DNA from: Variovorax sp. Root411
GTDB lineage: Bacteria > Pseudomonadota > Gammaproteobacteria > Burkholderiales > Burkholderiaceae_C
DNA: 64,000 nucleotides
Assembly: GCF_001425205.1 (NCBI RefSeq)
Contig: NZ_LMDW01000006.1
Location: forward strand, 27,668 to 91,667
Direction of reading: 5' to 3'
Part shown: positions 1 to 8,717 of the stretch, piece after piece
Position numbering within the stretch: position 1 is the stretch's first letter
Layout of the letters: each line of letters starts with the position of its first letter
The notes under the pieces: generated by a model
What the model saw: the letters and a program-made list of their open reading frames with translations, nothing else
Databases searched by the model: none
Told to the model about the DNA's origin: nothing
Made by a program: the position numbers and the translations under genes

Positions 1-1
1 A

Positions 2-3000
2 GCCGGCGCGGGCTGCGTGTCCGGCAACGGCGTGAGCTGCGACAGCGCCCAGACGAGCATCGTGGTCGGCCCCGGCATCGGGAGCCAGTCGGGCCTGCGC
101 GTCGTCACCGACAACCAGCTGGCCAACGGCGCAGCGCAGGACGTGCTCGAGGTCTTCATCCGCGACGCGGCCGGCAACCCGGTCGCGGCCGGCACGGTGG
201 TGAGCTTCGGCGCCACGCCGAACGTCGCCTTCAACGGCGGCGCGGTGGGCGCGGCCGGCAGCTGCACGACCACGGCGGCCGCGACCTGCCAGGTGACGGC
301 CACCAGCACCGTGGCCGCCGTCTACAGCACGACGCAGGTGACGGTGGGCGGCGCGGTCCTGAGCGGCAGCTTCAGCGTCGGCGCCAACAGCTACCTGCCG
401 AGCCCGCAGCCCTACAGGTTCGGAACCATGCCGACGGTGACCATCCGCAAGACCTCGCTCGGCGGCACCGGCACCTTCAGCTTCACGGGCACCAACGGCC
501 TCGCGGCGACCCAGAACATCACGACCACGGTGGACGGCACGCCGGCCAGCGCGGCGACGCGTTCGCTCGCGGCAGCCAACACCGCCACGACCATCACCGA
601 GGGCGTGCCGCCGGGGACCTATGCACTGGTTGATGCTTCCTGCACCGGCATGGGCGCGGGTGGAACGGCCTCGCGCAATGGACGCGTGCTCACGCTGGAT
701 GCGGCCGCGACCGCGCCCGGCAGCAACATCGTCTGTACCTTCACCAACACCGCCGACACCAATCCACCTTCGCCGCCCATCGCGCCGACGGTGATGTGCT
801 CGACCCATGCGGCGATCTTCAACACGGGCTTCGACGGCCCGGCCGGACCGGCGCTGACCACGGGCCGCGATCCGGTGTGGGAGTCGGGCATCGGCGCGGC
901 GACGGGCGGGCCCGGCACCGTCGCCACCTGGGCGCGCTCCTACGTCGGCAACAAGGCGCCGGGGGCCTGGATCAACTCGCCCTTCAATAACGCCAACTGG
1001 ATCTCGCAATACCTGACCACGCACGTCGGCAATGTCGACATCTACCACCGCTTCACCTTCAACATGGCGGCGTCGGTCAACCCGGCGAGCTTCTTGCTGA
1101 AGCTGGACTTCTATTCCGACAACTCGGTCGCGGAGATCTACGTCAACGGCGTGCTGCAGAGCATTGCAGGCGTGCCGCAGGACACGGCGAACCCATACAT
1201 CTTCCAGGGCTACCGCGCGGGTGCCGCCGCCAGCGCCACGCTGGCGAGCAACTGGCAGTCCGGATCGAACACGGTGACCGTCCACATCAAGAGCGGTGCC
1301 CCCCAGCAGGGCTTTCTCGCCCAGGCGACCACCAGCGCACTCTGTTCGCCGGCCACGGTCACCTTGCAGAAGACCACGACAGGCGGCACCGGCGGCCCCT
1401 TCAACTTCACGTTGACCAACACCACCCAGGCAGCCGGCAGCGTCAGCACCGTGGCCGCCGGCACGCCGGCGCAGGTGGACGGCAACACGGCGGCCGCGGG
1501 CACGCAGGCCTTCACCGCCAGCGCGAACGGTGCGGTCATCAGCATCGCCGAAGCCGCGGTGCCCGGCTGGAACCTGACCGGTGCGACCTGTACCGACGCA
1601 GGCACGCCGGTGGGCAGCCTCGGCACCGGGGCGAGCGGCCGGACCTACACGATCCCCGCGGCCAGCGTGCAGCTGGGCAAGGCGCTGCAATGCACGTTCA
1701 CGAATGCCGCATCGGCGAGCGTGACCATCCGCAAGGTTTCCGTGGGCACCACCGGCACCTTCGGCTTCACGGGCGACAACGGCCTGGCGGCGCAGAGCAT
1801 CACCACCACGGCCGCCGGCACGCCCGCCGCGGGCGCGGCCCAGACCCTGACCACGCCCGGCGTGGCGACGACCATCACGGAAGATCCGCTGCCGGCCGAC
1901 TACGCGCTGACGGGCATCAGCTGTACCGGCCTGGGCGCCGGCGGAGCCGCCACGCCCGATCTGCCGAACCGCAAGGTGACGCTGAACGCCGCCGCCACCG
2001 CACCGGGCAGCAGCATCGCGTGTACCTTCACCAACACCTATTCGCCGCCGTTTCCCCGGGTCCAGATCGTCAAGACCACCGTCGGCGGCGTCGGCAGCAA
2101 TCTCTTCGGCTTTGCGCTCAGCGGCCTTTCGACGGCCACCGACAGCATCACCGTGACGGGCGAAGGCAGCGCGAGCGGCGCCGCCAACATCACGGGCACG
2201 GCAGGAACCGGCGTCACCATCCGGGAAAGCTCGCCGGACGGCTGGCCCGCCAACCCGATGAGCGCCAGCTGCGTGGACGCGAACAGCGCCACGCCGACCA
2301 CCGCGTTCGGCACGCTCACGGGCAACCAGCTGACCATTCCCGCCGCCAAGATGGTGGCCGGGGCGGCCATCACCTGCACCTTCGTCAACGGCTATCCCAG
2401 GAGCGTGACGGGCCGGGTGTTCCTGGACAACGGCGTGGGCGCCGGAACCGCCAACGACGGCCTGATCAATGGCGCAGAGGCTGGCATTCCCGGCATCACC
2501 GTGCGCCTGACCGATTGCGCCACCACCACGCTCGCCACGGCGACCACGAACGGCAGCGGGCAGTACGCGCTGGGAGCGCCGCTCGGCCTCGGCTTGAACG
2601 ATCCGGTGTGCGTGGAAGAGACCAACGCCGCTTCGCGCATCTCCACGGGCGCCTCTCTCGGCAGCCTCTCGCTGCCCTCCGGCCAGGCGGTCGCCAGCGC
2701 CGGCATCAGCTACACCTACACCCGCAGCGGCACGCCGGACCGCATCGCCTTCACCTGGAACGGCACCGGCCACGCGGGGCTCAACTTCGGCGACGTGGAC
2801 CGCAACACGCTCGCGGCCGACGGCGCGAAGACCGGCCAGCCCGGCAGCACCGTGAGCTATCCGCACACCTTCATGGCCCGGACCGCCGGCGTCGTGAGCT
2901 TCGCCATCCCGAGCTCGATCGACACGCCCGCCGTCAGCGGCTGGAGCGGGAAGATCTTTGCCGACGCGGGCTGCACCGGTTCGCTGCAGGCGGGCGCCGC

Positions 3001-3577
3001 GCTGCTGTACCCGCCGGCCGCGCCGGTGAACGTCGTGGCTGGGCAGAGCGTCTGCATCCTGATGCAGGAGTTCATTCCCGCCAACGCGGCGACCGGCAAC
3101 GGCAACGCCAGCGTCGTGCAGGCCAGCTTCGTGTTCACCAATGCCAGCCCGGCCCTGAACGCCACCTACACGGTGACAGACACCACGACCGTCTCGACCA
3201 GCGCGCTGGAGCTCAAGAAGGAAGTGCGCAACGTGACGCAGGGCGGCAGCTTCGGCATCAACAACCAGGCGAAGCCTGGAGAGGTGCTGGAGTACCGCAT
3301 CACCTACACCAACAACGGCTCCAGCCCGATCAGCGGCATGACGGTCAACGACACGACGCCGCAGTTCACCGCCTTCGTCGCGGCGCAGGCGGGCACGACG
3401 CCCGCGACGCTCGCGAACTGCCAGAAGCGCACGCCCGCCAATCCGGTTCCGGCGCCCACGGAGGCCTGCGCAGCGGCGCAGACCGCCGGGGGCACGGGGT
3501 CGCTGAGCTGGCAATTCACGGGGTCGCTCGACCCGGGTGCTTCAGGGGCTGTTCTTTTCACGGTCAAGGTGAACTGA
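2..3577 (+). CDS. Large multi-domain surface/secreted protein (Big-1, prealbumin-like repeats, DUF11), 5' end missing
   Basis: The frame is open to the left edge, so the N-terminus and any signal peptide lie outside the window; the GTG at 17 is an internal codon. Seen: a Big-1 (invasin-like) Ig fold at about 77-400; four prealbumin/SpaA-like beta modules that open with VTIRK, VTLQK, VTIRK and VQIVK and close with a C-T-F pattern; an aromatic-rich insert at 752-1357 (WARSYVGN, YHRFTF) that I do not recognise; an SdrD-B/CNA-B-like module opening VTGRVFLDNG (from about 2402); and a C-terminal DUF11 module (about 3206-3574). Inference: an exported adhesin-type protein. No LPXTG, PEP-CTERM or beta-barrel anchor is visible; the chain ends VLFTVKVN. 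The ligand is unknown. Confidence 0.75.
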   Translation, partial: AGAGCVSGNGVSCDSAQTSIVVGPGIGSQSGLRVVTDNQLANGAAQDVLEVFIRDAAGNPVAAGTVVSFGATPNVAFNGGAVGAAGSCTTTAAATCQVTATSTVAAVYSTTQVTVGGAVLSGSFSVGANSYLPSPQPYRFGTMPTVTIRKTSLGGTGTFSFTGTNGLAATQNITTTVDGTPASAATRSLAAANTATTITEGVPPGTYALVDASCTGMGAGGTASRNGRVLTLDAAATAPGSNIVCTFTNTADTNPPSPPIAPTVMCSTHAAIFNTGFDGPAGPALTTGRDPVWESGIGAATGGPGTVATWARSYVGNKAPGAWINSPFNNANWISQYLTTHVGNVDIYHRFTFNMAASVNPASFLLKLDFYSDNSVAEIYVNGVLQSIAGVPQDTANPYIFQGYRAGAAASATLASNWQSGSNTVTVHIKSGAPQQGFLAQATTSALCSPATVTLQKTTTGGTGGPFNFTLTNTTQAAGSVSTVAAGTPAQVDGNTAAAGTQAFTASANGAVISIAEAAVPGWNLTGATCTDAGTPVGSLGTGASGRTYTIPAASVQLGKALQCTFTNAASASVTIRKVSVGTTGTFGFTGDNGLAAQSITTTAAGTPAAGAAQTLTTPGVATTITEDPLPADYALTGISCTGLGAGGAATPDLPNRKVTLNAAATAPGSSIACTFTNTYSPPFPRVQIVKTTVGGVGSNLFGFALSGLSTATDSITVTGEGSASGAANITGTAGTGVTIRESSPDGWPANPMSASCVDANSATPTTAFGTLTGNQLTIPAAKMVAGAAITCTFVNGYPRSVTGRVFLDNGVGAGTANDGLINGAEAGIPGITVRLTDCATTTLATATTNGSGQYALGAPLGLGLNDPVCVEETNAASRISTGASLGSLSLPSGQAVASAGISYTYTRSGTPDRIAFTWNGTGHAGLNFGDVDRNTLAADGAKTGQPGSTVSYPHTFMARTAGVVSFAIPSSIDTPAVSGWSGKIFADAGCTGSLQAGAALLYPPAAPVNVVAGQSVCILMQEFIPANAATGNGNASVVQASFVFTNASPALNATYTVTDTTTVSTSALELKKEVRNVTQGGSFGINNQAKPGEVLEYRITYTNNGSSPISGMTVNDTTPQFTAFVAAQAGTTPATLANCQKRTPANPVPAPTEACAAAQTAGGTGSLSWQFTGSLDPGASGAVLFTVKVN
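437..2391 (+). repeat. Four diverged intragenic repeat modules
   Basis: Modules lie at about 437-751, 1358-1709, 1721-2038 and 2060-2391. The first and third are clearly closest at DNA level: both begin with the same 15 nt (gtgaccatccgcaag) and share stretches such as accggcaccttc and ttcacgggc. The second and fourth keep only the protein pattern. This fits duplication of one beta-sandwich module followed by divergence. Confidence 0.65.
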
Positions 3578-3661
3578 GGCCGAAGAGATGCGGGCCGAAT
3601 CCGACGCGGCCGGCGGGCGCACGCGGTTGCAACCGCCCCGGCCCCATGACACCATGCCCGC

Positions 3662-4390
3662 ATGCCCTACCAACTCCATTACTGGCCCACCATCCAGGGC
3701 CGCGGTGAATTCGTGCGGCTCGCGCTCGAGGCGGCCGGTGCCGACTACGTCGACGTGGCGCGCCTGCCCGAAGCCGAGGGCGGCGGCGAATCCGCGCTGG
3801 GACGGCGGCTGGGCGACCCCGACAGCGCGCGGCCCGCGTTCGCGCCGCCCTTCCTCGTCGACGGCGACATCGTGGTCGGGCAGACGGCCGCGATCCTGCT
3901 CTACCTCGGGCCCCGGCTCGGGCTGTCGGGCGTGGGCGAATCGGACGGACTGTGGACACACCAGCTGCAGCTCACCATCGCAGACGTGGTGGCGGAGGCG
4001 CACGACACGCACCATCCGATCTCGACCGGCGCCTACTACGAAGACCAGCGCGACGCGGCCATGCAGCGCGCGCGGGCCTTTCGCGACGAGCGCATCCCGA
4101 AGTTCCTGAACTGGTTCGAGCGCGTGCTGCAGCGCAACCCCGCGGGCAGCCTGCATCTGGTGGGCGACGTGCTGACCTATGCGGACCTGTCGCTGTTCCA
4201 GCTGGTGGACGGCCTGCACTACGCGTTCCCGAAGGCCACGGCCCGCGCGCTGGACGCCACGCCTGCGGTCGAGAAGCTGCATGCCAACGTCGGACGCCGC
4301 CAGCGTGTGCACGACTACCTGCAGAGCCCGCGCCGCATCGCGTTCAACGAGGACGGGATCTTCAGGCGCTACGCGGAGCTGGATGGCTGA
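3662..4390 (+). CDS. Glutathione S-transferase family protein
   Basis: A 242-residue protein with the two-domain GST layout. The N-terminal thioredoxin-like half opens YQLHYWPTIQGRGEFVRLAL, which resembles sigma/mu/pi-class enzymes with an early Tyr and a GR.E..R motif; QTAAILLYLG is the region that binds the glutathione gamma-glutamyl group. A helical C-terminal half follows, with the GDVLTYADLSLFQ signature. The expected role is cytosolic glutathione conjugation or peroxide reduction; the substrate cannot be read. The ATG at 3662 is the only plausible start, since the two upstream ATGs are out of frame. It is convergent with the citryl-CoA lyase gene, 30 nt apart, and not obviously part of an operon. 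Confidence 0.85.
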   Translation: MPYQLHYWPTIQGRGEFVRLALEAAGADYVDVARLPEAEGGGESALGRRLGDPDSARPAFAPPFLVDGDIVVGQTAAILLYLGPRLGLSGVGESDGLWTHQLQLTIADVVAEAHDTHHPISTGAYYEDQRDAAMQRARAFRDERIPKFLNWFERVLQRNPAGSLHLVGDVLTYADLSLFQLVDGLHYAFPKATARALDATPAVEKLHANVGRRQRVHDYLQSPRRIAFNEDGIFRRYAELDG

Positions 4391-4420
4391 GGCCTGTGCG
4401 CCAGTCCTCGGGCCAACAGC

Positions 4421-5203
4421 TTATGCGGGCTTCCCGCTCGCGCCGGCGAACGGGATCGCTTGCTCGACGGTGTCCCAGATGAAGCGGCCCGAAGGGCTTT
4501 GCTGCTCCTCGACGATGTGCGCCACCAGCCCCGCGGCGCGCGAGATCACGGCGAAGCCGCGCATCACCGCGGTGGGCACGCCGATTTCGCCGAGCAGCGC
4601 GGCCACCGCGCCGGTCGCGTTGATGGTGATGGGGCGGCCAGCGATGGCGTCCACCGCGGCGGACAGGCGCTCCAGCGCCCGCACCTTGTCGCCGGCCAAT
4701 TCGGGCTCGGCGCGCGCCATGTCGAGCAGCTTGTAGGCGCGCGGGTCCACCGGCTTGTGCAGGTGGTGGCCGAAGCCGGGCACCGGGCTTTCGAGCTCCC
4801 TGCAGTGGCGCGCGATGGCCATCGCCTCGGCATCGGGGTCCGTGGCGGCGCCGATGCGATCGAGCAAGCGGGAGCAGTTCTCCATGGTGCCCACGAACGA
4901 GCTGCCCACGGCCAGCAGCCCGGCCGAGACGGCGCCCTGCAGGTTCTCGGGCGCACTCATGTAGATCAGGCGCGTGGCAATGGCGCTGGGCGTGAGGCCG
5001 TGCTCCATCAGCACCACCAGCACCGCATCGGCGATGCGCAGGTCCACGCCGCGCGGCGTCCGGTTCAGGATCTGCATCAGCATCACGTCGGTGAAGGTCT
5101 TCTTGCCGAGCAGGTCTTCGACCAGGTCGGCATCGCGGTAGTGCAGGCTGGTGAGCGTGTGGGTGCACAGGCCGGTGACGGGAGTTTCGGAAGCGGAAGT
5201 CAT
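4421..5203 (-). CDS. Citryl-CoA lyase-type protein (short citrate-synthase fold)
   Basis: A 260-residue protein, much shorter than citrate synthase (about 430) and matching the stand-alone citryl-CoA lyase group, which corresponds to the C-terminal domain of ATP-citrate lyase. The active-site segment GFGHHLHKPVDPRAY (about residues 155-169) carries the conserved His and the KPVDPR signature; NATGAVAALLGEIG follows. The family cleaves citryl-CoA to acetyl-CoA and oxaloacetate, or handles related 3-hydroxy-3-carboxyacyl-CoA thioesters. It is the last gene of a minus-strand operon, 17 nt after a CoA ligase, downstream of a Bug-type receptor. Inference: it splits the CoA thioester made by the neighbouring ligase. 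The acid is not identifiable from sequence; citrate and citramalate-like acids are candidates. Confidence 0.8.
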   Translation of the reverse strand: MTSASETPVTGLCTHTLTSLHYRDADLVEDLLGKKTFTDVMLMQILNRTPRGVDLRIADAVLVVLMEHGLTPSAIATRLIYMSAPENLQGAVSAGLLAVGSSFVGTMENCSRLLDRIGAATDPDAEAMAIARHCRELESPVPGFGHHLHKPVDPRAYKLLDMARAEPELAGDKVRALERLSAAVDAIAGRPITINATGAVAALLGEIGVPTAVMRGFAVISRAAGLVAHIVEEQQSPSGRFIWDTVEQAIPFAGASGKPA

Positions 5204-5220
5204 GGCGTGGTCTCTTTCAT

Positions 5221-6735
5221 TCAGGAAGTGGCGGCGGTGGCCATGGCGAGTTCGCGCACGGCGCTCTTGAGCACCTTGCCCACGGGCGAGCGCGGCAGGG
5301 CTTCGTGGAAATGGATGTGCTTGGGCGTTTGCACGGGCCCCAGGCGCTCGCGCACGAAGGCGATCAGCTCGGCCTCGGTGGCGCGCCGGCCGGGGCGCAG
5401 CTGCACGGCGGCCTGCACCGCCTCGCCCCACTTGTCGTCGGGAATGCCGAACACCGCGCACTCGTGCACGGCCGGGTGCTGGCCGAGCGCGTTCTCCACG
5501 TCGACCGGGTACACGTTGAAGCCGCCCGTGATGACCATGTCTTTCAGGCGGTCCTTCAGGTAGAGGTAGCCGCGCTCGTCGATCAGGCCCCGGTCGCCGG
5601 TGTGCAGCCAGCCGTCCACCAGCGTCTCGGCGGTCTTTTCGGACAGGCGCCAGTAGCCGGTCATCAGCAGGTCGCCGCGCGCCACCACTTCGCCGACCTC
5701 GCCGGCGGGCAGCAGCCGGCCGTCCGGCGCCATGATGGCCACGTCGCTGAACCAGGCGGTGCGGCCCACGGCGGCCCAGTTGCGCTCGTCCTCGAAGTCC
5801 GCAGGAAGCATCACGGTGAGGATCTGGGGTGCCTCGGTCTGGCCGTACGTGGTGCCCAGCACCGGGCCGAAGAATTCGCGCACCTCGCGGATCTTCTCGG
5901 AGGGCATCGGCGCGCCGCCATAGATCAGCCGGCGCAGGCGCGGAAAGTCGGCGCGCGACGCGCTCGGCAGCGCCATCAGCATGTAGACCAGCGTGGGGGG
6001 CATGAAGCACGCCGTGCCGCCGCGCTCGCGGAAGGCCGTGCGCACGGCCTCGGCGCCGGCCGCGGGCAGCACCACATGGCAGCCGCCCTGCGCCAGGATA
6101 GGCAGCACGTAGGTCGAGGTGCCGTGCGTGATCGGCGCCGCCACGACATAGCGCTCGTGTTCGTCGAAGCCCCAGGCGTGGATCTGGTTGGCGATGTTGG
6201 CCAGCCATGCGCGGTACGGCTGCATCACTCCCTTGGGCGCGCCGGTGGTGCCGCCGGTGAACTTGATTGCCTGCGTGGCGTCCAGCGGCAGCGCGAAGGA
6301 AGGGCGCGGCGCGCCGGCGTGCCGGGCCACCAGTGCCGCGATGGTGGCTTCATGCCGCGGCGCCGTGCCGGTGTGGATGCGCGCGCCGGGTGCGCCCTCG
6401 AGCAGCCCGGCGCAGATGGCGTCCAGCACGAGGATCGAGGGTTCGGTGGCATCGACGATGCGGCGGATCTCCGGCCGAGTGCTCTGCGGATTCAGCGGCA
6501 CCCAGACCTTGCCGCAGGCCAGCACCGCGAGCAGCGCGGCAATGTGCTCGGCGCTGTTCTTCGCGCAGATGGCCACGCGGCTTTGCGGCGCGGGGTCGAG
6601 GGCGAGCAGCGCGGCCGCCAGCGCCGCCACCTGGGCGGCCAGCGCCTTGTAGCGGATGGTGCCTTCGGGGGCGTCAATCGCAATGTTGTCGGGCCAGCGC
6701 GCCGCGGCGCGCCAGAAGAAGTCGATGGGATACAT
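5221..6735 (-). CDS. AMP-dependent acyl-CoA synthetase/ligase
   Basis: A 504-residue ANL-superfamily enzyme. Visible motifs: P-loop FTGGTTGAPKGV, TYGQTEAP (A5), GWLHTGDRGLIDERGYLYLK (A7/A8 region) and the C-terminal catalytic Lys in LPRSPVGKVLKSAV. It activates a carboxylic acid with ATP and joins it to CoA in the cytoplasm. The acyl pocket is not diagnostic. It sits 37 nt after a Bug receptor gene and 17 nt before the citryl-CoA lyase gene, so one transcript can encode uptake, activation and cleavage of one acid. Usual family length; no defects seen. Confidence 0.88.
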   Translation of the reverse strand: MYPIDFFWRAAARWPDNIAIDAPEGTIRYKALAAQVAALAAALLALDPAPQSRVAICAKNSAEHIAALLAVLACGKVWVPLNPQSTRPEIRRIVDATEPSILVLDAICAGLLEGAPGARIHTGTAPRHEATIAALVARHAGAPRPSFALPLDATQAIKFTGGTTGAPKGVMQPYRAWLANIANQIHAWGFDEHERYVVAAPITHGTSTYVLPILAQGGCHVVLPAAGAEAVRTAFRERGGTACFMPPTLVYMLMALPSASRADFPRLRRLIYGGAPMPSEKIREVREFFGPVLGTTYGQTEAPQILTVMLPADFEDERNWAAVGRTAWFSDVAIMAPDGRLLPAGEVGEVVARGDLLMTGYWRLSEKTAETLVDGWLHTGDRGLIDERGYLYLKDRLKDMVITGGFNVYPVDVENALGQHPAVHECAVFGIPDDKWGEAVQAAVQLRPGRRATEAELIAFVRERLGPVQTPKHIHFHEALPRSPVGKVLKSAVRELAMATAATS

Positions 6736-6772
6736 GGGTCGGTGTGCTCCTGTGGAGGCTTTCTTGTCGTCG

Positions 6773-7762
6773 TCACTCGGCCTTGGCGCCGGACTCCTTC
6801 ACCACTTCGCGCCAGCGTTTGATCTCTGCCGCGGCGAAGCTGCGCATCTGCTCGGGGGTGCCGGGCTCGGGAGTGGCGGCCAGGTCCTGCAGGCGCTGGC
6901 GCACCTCGGGCGCGGCCAGCACCTTGCCGAGCGCGGCATTCAGGCGGTCGATCACGGGACGCGGCGTGCCGGCGGGGGCCGCGAGGCCGAACCACGACTG
7001 CACGTCGAAGCCCGGATAGCCTGACTCGGCGAGCGTGGGCACGTCGGGCAGCAGCGGCGAACGCTTGGCGCTGGTGATCGCGATGGCACGCAGGCGCCCG
7101 CCCTGCACGTGCGGCAGGGCCGAGGGCGTGTTGTCGAACATCGACTGCACCTGGCCGCCCAGCAGGTCGGTGACTGCGGGCGCGCTGCCTCGATAAGGCA
7201 CATGCAGCATGTTGAGCCTGGCCTGCATCTTGAACATCTCGCCCGACAGGTGGATGGACGAACCGCTGCCGGACGACGCAAAGGTGATGCCTTCCTTGGA
7301 CTCCTTGGCGAAGCGCACGTAGTCGGCCACGCTCTTCACGGGCAGCGACGGGTTCACCACGAGGATGTTGGGAATCTTGGCGATCAGGCCAACGGGCTCG
7401 AAGTCCTTGACGGGGTCGTAGCCGAGCCTGCCGTAGAGCGAGGCATTGATCGTGTTTGCGATGGTGTAGACGTAGAGCGTGTAGCCGTCGGCGGGCGCGC
7501 GGGCCACGTACTCGGCGCCCACGTTGCTGTTGGCGCCCGTGCGGTTGTCCACCAGCAAGGGCTGGCCGAGCTGTTCGCCCAGCTTGACGGCGACGAGGCG
7601 CGCGATCAGGTCCGTGGCGCCGCCGGCGGCGTAGCCGACTACGAGCTTCACGGGCTTGGAGGGCCAGGCGGCGGGCTGCGCCTGCAGGGGCAGCGCGGCG
7701 CAGCAGGCGAGGGCGGCGGCGAACGCCAGCCCACGCCGGCGGGGTGCGGAATACGAGGTCAC
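6773..7762 (-). CDS. Bug/TctC-family tripartite tricarboxylate substrate-binding protein
   Basis: A 329-residue periplasmic receptor. The N-terminus RRRGLAFAAALACCAALPLQ is a signal peptide, followed by the Bug signature WPSKPVKLVVGYAAGGATD and VDNRTGANSNVG. The family captures carboxylates for TctAB permeases, but none is encoded nearby, as is common for the many orphan Bug proteins of Burkholderiales. I chose the GTG at 7762 because GGAG stands 8 nt upstream and it gives a proper signal peptide; longer upstream frames run into the divergent iclR region. First gene of the ligase/lyase operon, so probably its receptor. Confidence 0.88.
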   Translation of the reverse strand: MTSYSAPRRRGLAFAAALACCAALPLQAQPAAWPSKPVKLVVGYAAGGATDLIARLVAVKLGEQLGQPLLVDNRTGANSNVGAEYVARAPADGYTLYVYTIANTINASLYGRLGYDPVKDFEPVGLIAKIPNILVVNPSLPVKSVADYVRFAKESKEGITFASSGSGSSIHLSGEMFKMQARLNMLHVPYRGSAPAVTDLLGGQVQSMFDNTPSALPHVQGGRLRAIAITSAKRSPLLPDVPTLAESGYPGFDVQSWFGLAAPAGTPRPVIDRLNAALGKVLAAPEVRQRLQDLAATPEPGTPEQMRSFAAAEIKRWREVVKESGAKAE

Positions 7763-7862
7763 TTCTTGTCTCCAGTTGGGTATGCAATGCTTGTCACGGG
7801 CCGCGTCCTGCCGTGCTGCGGCACACTGCGCGATGGCTCCGTTGACCGAGAAATTCTTTCGC
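7763..7862. promoter_or_regulatory. Divergent control region between Bug operon and iclR
   Basis: This 100-nt gap separates two divergent genes and must hold both promoters. I see no convincing -35/-10 pair. The clearest regulatory signal is the perfect palindrome just inside the iclR reading frame (7885-7909), listed separately. Confidence 0.45.
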
Positions 7863-8702
7863 ATGCCTTCCCGAACCGCGAACAGAAACGTCCGCCAGCC
7901 GGACGTTTCCATCCGTACCGCGCCCGCGGACACAACCGGTGCCGAGTCCGGCGACGACCCCGGCAGCCGTACGCTGCGGCGCGGCCTGCAGCTGCTGGAC
8001 GCCGTGCTGGGCAGTGGCCGCGAAGGCCTGCGTGTGGTGGATCTGTGCCGCGCGGCGGGGCTGGAGCGCGCCACGGTCCACCGCCTGCTGGCCACGCTGG
8101 TGGAGAGCGGCTATGTTGCGCAGCGCGGGCGCTTTCGCTACGTGGCGGGACTGCGCCTGTCGGCCATGGCGCAACCCGCCGGCATGCCCAACATGGCGGT
8201 GCGCCTGCGTCCGGTGCTGGAACGCGTGAGCGCGGCTTGCGGCGATGCGGCTTTCGCGATCGTTCGCGAAGGCCCTGCGTCGCACTGCATCGCGCGTCAC
8301 GTCGGCACGCATCCGGTGCAGATCCTGGTGATCCAGGTGGGCACACGCCAGCCGCTGGGCGTGGGCGCGGCGGGGCTGGCGCTGTTGTCGGCGCTGCCGG
8401 ACGACGAGATGGCGTCCGCCATCGCCGCCGATGCCCCCGTGCTCGGGCGCTACGGCGGCATGACGCCCGAGCGCATGGCGCTCCTGGTGCGCGCGACGCG
8501 CGAGCGTGGCTGGTCGGTCATCGGCAACCATGCCACCGATGGGGTGCTGGCCGTGGGGATGGCAGTGCGCAGCACAGAAGGCGAGCCGGTGGCCGCGATC
8601 AGCGTGGCGTCGACCCTGGACCGCATGCCGCGCGAGCGCCAGCAGCTGATCGCGCGCTGGATGCGCGAGGCGCTGGCCGCGCTGCTGCCGGGCGGGCTGT
8701 AG
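7863..8702 (+). CDS. IclR-family transcriptional regulator
   Basis: A 279-residue regulator. The winged-helix domain follows about 35 unstructured residues (LRRGLQLLDAVL, then LERATVHRLLATLVESGYV as recognition region); the IclR effector domain carries HVGTHPVQILVIQVGTRQPL and PVAAISVASTLDRM. Family members bind small carboxylic or aromatic acids and usually control the divergent operon, here Bug receptor / CoA ligase / citryl-CoA lyase. The start is uncertain: ATG 7863 is used, ATG 7833 is also in frame, and neither has a strong ribosome site. The palindrome at 7885-7909 falls within the first 16 codons, which would suit autoregulation. Confidence 0.85.
   Translation: MPSRTANRNVRQPDVSIRTAPADTTGAESGDDPGSRTLRRGLQLLDAVLGSGREGLRVVDLCRAAGLERATVHRLLATLVESGYVAQRGRFRYVAGLRLSAMAQPAGMPNMAVRLRPVLERVSAACGDAAFAIVREGPASHCIARHVGTHPVQILVIQVGTRQPLGVGAAGLALLSALPDDEMASAIAADAPVLGRYGGMTPERMALLVRATRERGWSVIGNHATDGVLAVGMAVRSTEGEPVAAISVASTLDRMPRERQQLIARWMREALAALLPGGL
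7885..7909. promoter_or_regulatory. Perfect 10-bp inverted repeat, probable IclR operator
   Basis: Left arm gaaacgtccg (7885-7894), spacer ccagc, right arm cggacgtttc (7900-7909). The arms are perfectly complementary, with symmetry centred on the spacer. It lies in the divergent iclR/Bug interval, at the very start of the iclR coding frame. Operator function is inferred from position and symmetry only. Confidence 0.5.
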
Positions 8703-8717
8703 GCCCGCAGGAAGCGG

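Noticed and set aside
1690..3708. Second long plus-strand frame within the surface-protein gene
   Set aside because: Out-of-frame reading of repeats, His/Arg-rich, no recognisable domain or start signal.
6773..7762. Complete tripartite tricarboxylate transporter
   Set aside because: Only the receptor is present; no TctA or TctB gene lies in the window, here or near the second receptor at 52353-53327.
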